Under the pieces are notes generated by a model. The model was not told the origin of the DNA. It was given only the letters and a program-made list of their open reading frames with translations, and made no database searches. Of a DNA stretch of 64,000 nucleotides, positions 56,729 through 64,000 are shown one piece after another; the first letter of the stretch is position 1; every line of letters starts with the position of its first letter. The stretch is taken from positions 1,860,001 to 1,924,000 of the forward strand of contig JAHEWK010000011.1 in NCBI GenBank assembly GCA_020740775.1. Direction: 5' to 3'. The stretch is from Ilyonectria destructans. Taxonomy: Eukaryota > Ascomycota > Sordariomycetes > Hypocreales > Nectriaceae. The translations under genes were made by a program, and so were the position numbers.

Positions 56729-57325
56729 AGCACGCGAGAGGGTGCGAGAGGAGATGAAGCAACGAGTTGATGAGCATGCGATACAGCGTGGCGCATTGCT
56801 GGGCGTATACTTTTTATGCGTGGGGTTGAATGCGTTCTCTCGCAGTCCCCTTTACCCCGACCATCATTATTCTCATTTTTATTGGATACCTCACTCAACT
56901 GGGAGTCTGGTTTTGATACCCCTATTTATTCGAGGAAGGGAGTGGAGGAAGCAGCATGGCATCTGGCATTGGCATTGGCATAGCGTAACGCGGCGACAGC
57001 ATAGCCTCGGTGTACAACTTTTGACGGGATGGTGTTTTTTCTTTCTTTCACATGTCTGTAACTTATTTAATAGCCAGGAATTTTTCCATCTCTCTTTATT
57101 CTCACTCTCTTGTACCTATCTATACCACCCATTACAAAGTATGCCTTCCTGGGATGAGGCCATCTTGGCGAACTATCTTACTTTAGTTATTACAAAGATG
57201 ACATGCTTCTCCTCAAAATCCTGCTCTCAGCTGAGCTAGAGGGCACACCTTGAACATTACAAAGAACCCAACAATTGAACGAATAAATGAAGAAACGAAT
57301 AAGTCTTTTCCGCCCGAGGACCTGC
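56729..57325. other. Convergent 3' region
   Basis: About 600 bp between the stop of the 1223-residue protein and the stop of Sac1. It is T-rich near 57030-57120; no gene is seen. An open frame on the plus strand crosses it but has no motif. Confidence 0.5.
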
Positions 57326-59593
57326 CTACTCAATCCTCTTCTTGCCCTCCTCGGCGTTGAGGTAGCGCGCCGTGCTGAGTCCGCGCTCGTGTTTCGCCAC
57401 AAATGAGCCGACGAGGCCGTCCTTGCGTGCCTTGGTGTAGTGCTCGTTGTAACCCTCCACGGCATATGGTCGAGGGTTGAGGCGCGGCCAGTTGACCTAG
57501 AGTCGAGCAAGTTAGCTTTTTGGGCTTCGTACAAGAGGGGGAGGGGTCTGCATAGCGCCAGAGGGAGGCTTACATAGAGCATACCGTGGCCCCAGACAAA
57601 GCTGAAGGCCCAGATGGCAATGCCGAAGAAGAAGAGGAGAAAGAGGCGCATGGGCCAGATGCTGGCGTCCGGCGCACGGCGGGTAAATAGACCGATAAAG
57701 ATGATGAAGACACTGAAGGCGAGGATATAAGGGATGGACTGGATGAGAATTGGTCGGCGGTCGGTGAAGACGAGGGTAGTGCCGATGTTGGTGGTGCCGG
57801 GCTGGTAGGCGCCGAGGAAGAGGTCGAACGAGTCCTGGCGAGGTCCGTCGAAGAAGTTGTTGCGGAAGTAGCGCGTGACGCCGATGCGGGCGTCCTGGAG
57901 GGCGCCGACCTTGGTGCGCGTGCCGGTGCGGGTGACGTCCGTCTTCATGGCTCCGGTGCCCGAGTAGGCGGTGGAGATAACGTCGGCGTTGTCAGCCCAG
58001 AGGTTCCGGAACATGTTCTCAAAGGCATCGTCCTCGTCGCGGAACGAAGCTCCGCGGGCCATGAAGCCTACATCCTCAAAGATGCGGTCAAGAACGTGGC
58101 GCGCGAACATGCTCTGGACAACGTTGGTACGATCAAGGCAGTCCATGCAGTTGGTGCGCATGACGCTCGTCTGATAGTTGCGGGCATCAATGCTACCGTC
58201 GAGATTCGACGGCGTGTCAACGGCTCGGAAGTAGCCCTGTTTCTCGAGGCCATCAGCTAGCCGCTCAATGAGAGCATAGGCCTTGTCCATCCGCATGCCC
58301 TTGGTCTCGCTGTGATAGTCGAAGTAGACGTAGTGCAGGCGATCAAACTCCTGGTGCTTAGTCTGGGGCTGGATCGTCGTGAACTTCTCCTCAGTGAGAA
58401 GGTCGGACTCCTGGCGCTGCTTTGGCGAGGTAACGAGCATCTGTACCATCTTCTCGTACGCCTCCTTGACTCGCTGCTCACGGCCTTTCTGGTTCACCAA
58501 GTTGATGAGATAATTGTCGCCGTACAGCTGGATCTGCTCATCAAAGTGCTTCTGGGCAGCTGAGAAGCCGGCCTCAATGCCCCGGATCTGGAGCTTGGGG
58601 GTGTAGCGGAGGCTGTTGATCTCGGCCCAGTACGCGGGGACACTGCCACGGGTCTGGACGTAGGAGAATATCTGCATCTCCTTTCCAGCACCCGCGCCGA
58701 ACTTGCCACTCTGCATATCGGAGCTCCCGGCATACCCTCCCATGCCACTATTGCTGTCATTGAGAATGACAATCTGCTCCGTCTCGTTGTAGTTGGCGGC
58801 ATGACCTTCCTCGTCCACACCACGGGTAAAGTATCTGGTTCCGCCTCTGTGGCGCGATCGACGGGAGATGAGGACTAGCGTCAGGGGATTGCTCTTGAAG
58901 GTCGTGGGCTTGATCTCGAGCATGCCAAAGATGCATGGCAGGATGAAGGGATCGATTCCGGGTTGTGAGCCTGGGTTAGATCGGGACCCTCGGTTGCGGA
59001 AGTTGATCAGATCTGACTGGAGATACTTGTTGAAGAAGAAGCGGTCGTCGGCTTTCATCCACAAAGGCTGGGAGGCATCCATCTGCGCCTGTCGCTGGAA
59101 GGAGTTTGTGAGGTCGATAGAATAGGAGAAGTACATGGGACCGCTGGCCATGAAAGTCTTGAGGAGCTCAATAAAGATATCCTCATCGGGGTCGTGGATC
59201 TGGCGCTCGCGCATCGGGAGGATCTCGGTGGAGACGACCTTGTAGACCATGTGGCCCTTGATGCGGCCCATGGGCTGAGCCTTGGTGATGAAGATGACAT
59301 ATTTGTCTATAGGTCGTTAGTGGTGCTGTGCTGGGTAGAAGTTGCATGGGGTGAGGCGGTGACAAACCCAGTCTGAGTTGGATGATTCCCAAGATACCGG
59401 CGATGCTGGAAACGCGCGATGCCCGCTTGGCGGTTCCAGCAGCGCCCTCAGTCAAGCGCACATCGCCCGTGGGACGGTCAATTACAAGAGCAGGCGCATC
59501 GGGGGAAGAAGGCGAGGTGAAGGTGTATGAGTCGCTGGCGACCTTCACATTGATATCGCGGAAGGGGAGCTTCGATGCTTGGAGGTGGGCCAT
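57326..59593 (-). CDS. SAC1: Sac1-type phosphoinositide phosphatase
   Basis: Three exons on the minus strand (59593-59368, 59306-57574, 57496-57326) give about 709 residues; junctions read IQLRLDKYVIFITKA and HGMLYVNWPRLNP. The SAC domain is complete with GHMVYKVVSTEILPMRER, FWLNK-like regions and the catalytic CMDCLDRTN, its Cys near 462. Two hydrophobic helices near the C-terminus (PILIQSIPYILAFSVFIIFI and RLFLLFFFGIAIWAF) anchor it, followed by a cytosolic tail ending KKRIE; the Lys-rich end may retrieve it to the ER. Family knowledge: dephosphorylates PtdIns4P at ER, Golgi and contact sites. It is longer than yeast Sac1 (623 residues) owing to insertions in the first half, such as the Gly/Ser-rich piece after ILNDSNSGMGG. 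Divergent from the Rab5 gene. Confidence 0.95.
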
Positions 59594-60601
59594 GGTGGGC
59601 GGACGCTGGCTTCTGCGAGCCAGGAAATCGAGGTTCTAAGAAGCGAACAGAGTGACCGGTGAGCCTTGGTTGCTGGCGGCCCTGGGGATTTTGGTAGCCA
59701 GCTCCGCTGCTTGTGGTGGGGGAAAAAGAGCGTGTGTTGGTGGGAGAATGGTGAAGCCGGATCGTGATGCTTGCTTGATCCAAGAACGGGGTGGTGTGTG
59801 GTGAGGCCAGCGAAGCTTACATTGGCACCGCCACGTCTCTGCACGTCACCATGAATCCACAGTTGCGCGTCGCAACGAGAGACGAGCCACAGCCCTAGCC
59901 ACAGACGAGGGAAAGACGAGCCACATCGATGATGGAACTGCGGGTCTCAGATTAGGTAAGGCCCTCGTGGCGAGTGAAAGGCACGTACCTCGACGCCACG
60001 AGGTACCAGCCATGTACTCCGTATCGCTCCTGCTCTAGAGAGATTGCGACTGCGTCAGTCCGGCCCCCGCCAGAGCAGGAACACCCGGTGTCCGTCCGCA
60101 GTCCGTAATTACTGGCACCTTAGAACAGATGAACCGGGCACGGGACCCAGAAGGTACGTACCTCCGGTACCTTGGCTCTCCCTCGCCCACCAAAAGGCAG
60201 CCTGCCTGACCTGACGTGTGCCTCGTGCGCCAGCCAGTCACCGTCGTCCGTCGCCCTAGCCACCCAAGGCCCAAGGCAGTCACTTAATACCTTAGTCTCT
60301 TCAACGACGTCGCCATCCCAAGATCCCTTGACTCGCCCTCTCCCCCAAACTCATCCTCACGCACCGTTCCTCTCGCCCTGACGATCGTGCTCCGCTCCTC
60401 GCCATCAACGACCGACCGATTAAATCCCCCTGTGCTGCGCTGCGATCAAAGGCCACCATTCTCCCCCCTCTCCCGATCCGAGCGCTCCACGCCCCGTTGT
60501 CCAGGCCACGTCCGACTCCCCAACACCCAGCCATACCGCCACTACTGCCGCCGTGGTAGCTCTCTGAATTCCTTCACGACATATCGCCAACTCCAAACAA
60601 C
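59594..60601. promoter_or_regulatory. Divergent promoter of Sac1 and Rab5-type GTPase
   Basis: About 1 kb between divergent starts. It contains an 8-bp inverted repeat (GTACCTCG at 59985-59992, CGAGGTAC at 59999-60006), a TACTCCGTA nonamer at 60015-60023, and GGTACGTACC at 60153-60162 nested in AAGGTAC/GTACCTT. Downstream the plus strand is C/T-rich, as expected of the GTPase leader. Confidence 0.5.
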
Positions 60602-61499
60602 ATGGCCTCCCGAGCACCCCCTGCCGGCGCCCGCGGCATCAACACCCGCTTCGCGCAATTTAAGCTGGTTCTTCTCGGTACGTCTTCCCCCGTCTGCCTT
60701 GTCGGCCCCGTTCCCGATCCTGTTCTCGTTGCTAATCGACTATCACAGGCGAGTCTGCTGTCGGAAAGGTAATTCGCAACAAACTTCCACAACACCTTTA
60801 GCAAACTAACTCATATGCGTTCAGAGCTCAATAGTCCTACGATTTGTCAAGGTAACCATCAGTCGATTTCCCCCCATCATTGTGCTGCAGCTCATCACTT
60901 CCTCAGGACCAATTTGATTCTTATCGCGAGTCCACCATCGGCGCTGCCTTCCTCACTCAGACCATCTCCCTCGACGAGAACACCACAGTCAAGTTCGAGA
61001 TTTGGGACACCGCTGGCCAGGAGCGCTACAAGTCCCTGGCCCCCATGTACTACCGAAACGCCAACTGCGCCGTGGTTGTATATGACATTACCCAATCGGT
61101 ATGTCTCATCCAAGTCCCCGTATCCTCCAACCCATACTGACACAAGTTCAGGCATCACTAGATAAGGCAAAGGCGTGGGTCAAGGAGCTCCAACGTCAGG
61201 CGAACGAGAACATCATCATCGCCCTTGCGGGCAACAAGCTGGATCTGGTCACCGAGCAACCTGAGAAGCGCGCCATCCCTACCGCCGATGCTGAGGCTTA
61301 TGCTCGCGAGGCCGGCCTCCTCTTCTTCGAGACCTCTGCCAAGACCGCTGAGAACGTCCAGAACCTCTTCACAGCCATCGCCAAGAAACTGCCCTTGGAC
61401 CAGGCCGGCCCTAGGCACGCCCGCCCGGGACAACGACCAGGTGTCAGTCTGGCCCCGGAGAACAACAACACCAACATGAGCGGGCCCTGCAGCTGCTAG
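60602..61499 (+). CDS. YPT5: Rab5-family small GTPase (Ypt5/Vps21)
   Basis: Five exons (60602-60677, 60749-60768, 60825-60851, 60907-61098, 61152-61499) give 220 residues, the usual Rab5 length. Exons 2 and 3 are only 20 and 27 nt but are required to complete the P-loop [16 protein letters not shown]. Other motifs: effector loop [26 protein letters not shown], and a C-terminal CSC for double geranylgeranylation. Family knowledge: controls early-endosome fusion and vacuolar sorting, recruiting Vps34 and tethers. The protein begins with an Ala/Gly/Pro-rich extension of about 20 residues before KLVLLG. Fungi often carry two Rab5 paralogues; which one this is cannot be decided. Confidence 0.95.
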
Positions 61500-62308
61500 A
61501 TTTTTCACAATATCGAGAGTACGAGAGCAGAGGGAGCGTCCTGTTGGGCTCCGACAATCCATCACAACGGAGTGCTCAGCGTGAAGTCAGGCGTAGACTA
61601 ACCGTCATTCAGGCTCCGGCTCGCCTTGTGGAGTCGGGGTGCGTCACATATTCCTTGGAGTCTTTGGGTTTGGAGGGGATCAGTCCATACGTTTTAATAC
61701 CGAACTTGAATTTGTTGCGGTTGTCTGGGTGGTTCTTCGGATGTCGACTGCTAGTTCGGGGTCGGCATGCATTTCAGGACACGCCAGACGGTAGAGGGTT
61801 CTTGAGACGGACCAGCAGGTCAATTTTGTACGAGGCGCTCAGTAGCATTTTCCATGGATTCCAGCGTCTAAATAGATGGCTGTTGCTAGAACCCCCATTT
61901 GCGCGTGTTGGCGGCAGCTGTCTGATGGGCCGAGGAGTCGATGACGTGCTAAGCGAACATAATTCAAGTACCAGATATTGTATAACGATGCAATTAATAC
62001 CAATATTACACACATCAATACCTCTTCTACCGGACACCAATAATTACACTCTTTTCTTGTTGCCATCGTTCTGCCGCCGTCTCATGCTTATCTAGAGGCC
62101 AATTTGTTGCGTCGCCCGGTTCCTGCCGCTCGGCATGTCCCTCAGTGCATTCCGCACCACTAACGTTTAGTGCTTTGCTCCGTCGTGTTGGCGGATCCGG
62201 AGCTGGCATTAGCCGAACTTTTACCCTGAGCGTTTTTGAGCTCTCAACTCCATCTAGCCGATTCCAACCACATCACAACCAGCGCCTTGTTCGCCATTGC
62301 ATTCCCTA
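61500..62308. other. Intergenic region upstream of Mic60
   Basis: No gene recognised in 0.8 kb. It must hold the GTPase 3' end and the Mic60 promoter; short open frames on both strands have no motif. Confidence 0.5.
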
Positions 62309-64000
62309 ATGTTGCGAACATCGCTTCGGTCTGCCAGGGTACTAGGCGGCAGGTCCGGTGCGGCCTCCGCCACCCGTCAATGGCCCATCGCGGCCTCGCG
62401 GCGAGCCGGCGTTCTGGGCCAGGTACGTCGCGCCCCAGAACTTATCAACTGATCGAGTGACGTGCTGACTCTGCCCTTCCAGCGATCCTACGCTGTCCAG
62501 AACAAACCCGACGCTGACCCCACGAAGCCCGCCGTGCTCCCGACCTCCGAGACCATCACATCTGAACGAGCTAAGACTATCGACGAGGTCAAGGCCACGA
62601 CCAAGCCCCCCTCGACGCCGCCCACGCCACCTCCGAAGAAGAAGGGTTTCTTCCGCAGGCTGAGGAACTTTGTCTACACTCTAATCCTTCTGGGCGTTGT
62701 TGGGTTCGCTGGTGGAGTCTGGTACTCGCGCATTAGCGACAACTTCCACGACTTCTTCACCCAGTACGTTCCCTTCGGAGAGCAGGCCGTTCTGTACCTC
62801 GAGGAGAAGGAGTTCAAGAAGAAGTTCCCCAACACTCCCCATTCTTCTTCCAAGGCTCGGGATGCGGACGCCGCTGTTAAAATTCCCGCTCAGAGCGGTG
62901 CCTCCTGGAGGGTCGCGGACCAGACCCGTCGCTCCAGTGCTGGCCCTACCCACCAGGAGGCCAAGCCAGAGAAGGCCCCCAAGCCGGCTGCCCGTAAGCC
63001 CAAGCCTGCTGAGGCCGCGCCTGCTCCTGTTGCGGTTGTCGAGCAGGTACCCGCTGCCCCGGCCCCTCAGCCCGAGCCCGCTTTCAAGGCCCCCGAGGTC
63101 AACGAACCTTCCAAGTGCCCTCCTCTGAAGCCAATTGATCTCCTTTCGTTGGCCGATGCCAGGGAGCCCGTTATCCAAGATCTTGTCCACATGGTGAACG
63201 ACCTTATCCTCGTTATCAACGCCGATGGTGCTCATGGTCGATACTCCTCGTCCGTGAACAAGGCCAAGAATGAGGTCACCAAGGTCGGTGGTAAGCTCAA
63301 GGTGATGAAGGGTGAGCTCGAGAAGAAGGCTGCTCGTCAAGTCCGAGACAAGATCGATGAGTTCGATAAGGCCGCTACTGATTTGATTGATCGGGTTGAG
63401 GCTTCCATGGTCACCCAGGAGATGCAGTGGCGCCAGGATTTTGAGGACGAGATGAAGAAGGTCCGCGAGAACTACGAGGACAGGGTCAAGACTCTGCTAG
63501 AGCGTGAGCAGAAGCTCAACGAGCAGAAACTTCAGAACCAGCTCCTCGAGCAGGCTGTCGCTCTCAAGAAGGATTTTGTCAAGGAGGTCCAGGAGCACGT
63601 TGAGAAGGAGCGCGAGAGCCGTCTGGGCAAGTTGAACGACTTGTCGGCGGCTGTTGCAGGCCTGGAGAAGCTCACCACCGGATGGAACGAGGTCGTTGAC
63701 TCTAACCTCCAGACTCAGCAGCTGCACGTCGCCGTCGAGGCTGTGCGCGCTAGCCTGGAGGATAGCCAGCACCCTCGTCCGTTCATTAAGGAGCTTGTGG
63801 CTCTTCGGGAAATTGCTGCTGATGACCCCGTCGTCAACGCTGCCATCGCCTCGGTGAACCCTACTGCCTACCAGCGCGGTGTCCCTACTTCCTCTCAGCT
63901 TATTGACCGATTCCGCCGTGTCGCCAACGAGGTCCGAAAGGCCTCGCTGCTTCCCGACGAGGCGGGTGTGGCCAGCCATGCTTCCAGCTGGGTTCTGAGC
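62309..64000 (+). CDS. MIC60: MICOS complex subunit Mic60 (mitofilin), 3' truncated by window
   Basis: Exon 1 is 62309-62422, intron 62423-62482, exon 2 from 62483 runs open to the window end, giving at least 544 residues. The N-terminus is an Arg/Ser/Ala-rich presequence (MLRTSLRSARVLGGRSGAAS). A Pro/Lys-rich linker precedes a single membrane helix (NFVYTLILLGVVGFAGGVWY) and the conserved RISDNFHDFFTQYVPFGEQA. Then comes a Pro/Ala-rich stretch and a long coiled coil (about 310-440), followed by the start of the mitofilin signature region. The final signature portion is missing only because the window stops. Family knowledge: inner-membrane protein facing the intermembrane space that forms crista junctions and contacts the outer-membrane SAM/TOM machinery; Sam37, another gene in this window, belongs to that machinery. 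Confidence 0.95.

Noticed and set aside
57010..57239. Plus-strand open frame running into the Sac1 3' end
   Set aside because: T-rich translation without motifs, antisense to the last exon region of a clear gene.

Overview
The window is nuclear DNA from a filamentous ascomycete (Pezizomycotina, most likely Sordariomycetes and plausibly Hypocreales). The reasons are short 50-90 nt introns with GTATGT/GTAAGT donors and CTAAC-like branch points, long GC-rich intergenic spacers, typical fungal gene families (BimC kinesin, Rrn9, Kin4-type kinase, Gab1, Mic60), and an AT-rich transposon relic bearing the signature of repeat-induced point mutation (RIP). Species cannot be named from the sequence alone.

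Layout. 1-4801 is a gene-free spacer ending in the pyrimidine-rich leader of a Kin4-type kinase (4802-8210). A vacuolar Ca2+/H+ exchanger (10432-13124), a proline-repeat SPRY protein (14042-15478), the PP4 regulatory subunit Psy4 (16349-17829) and a kinesin-5 (18779-22357) all run on the plus strand. Two ribosome-biogenesis genes follow on the minus strand: Rrn9 for RNA polymerase I initiation (22679-24672) and Nop7/pescadillo (24981-26969). Nop7 diverges from the GPI-transamidase subunit Gab1 (27459-28886). Gab1 converges on the mitochondrial sorting protein Sam37/metaxin (29107-30443), whose reading frame is broken at a CT run. About 17 kb (30444-47566) then lacks recognisable intact genes. 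It holds a candidate short-ORF transcription unit near 32.7-33.05 kb and one complete but heavily mutated Mutator-like element (42440-45275) with matching terminal inverted repeats and an 8-bp target duplication. From 47567 genes resume: an unknown acidic probably nuclear protein divergent from mitochondrial isoleucyl-tRNA synthetase, a 1223-residue unknown protein with a hydrophobic C-terminus, the Sac1 phosphoinositide phosphatase divergent from a Rab5-type GTPase, and the first part of MICOS subunit Mic60, cut by the window end.

The genes are housekeeping and not a functional cluster. Loose themes are mitosis and signalling (kinase, Psy4, kinesin-5), ribosome production (Rrn9, Nop7), secretory and endosomal membranes (Gab1, Sac1, Rab5) and mitochondria (Sam37, Ism1, Mic60).

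The most interesting observations are a probable 3-nucleotide microexon in the calcium exchanger, the frameshift in Sam37, the transposon with its ends and target duplication still readable, and a 28-codon proline-rich ORF behind a leader that looks like that of a strongly expressed gene. No database search was possible; family assignments rest on recognised motifs, and exon models on splice signals plus phase continuity.
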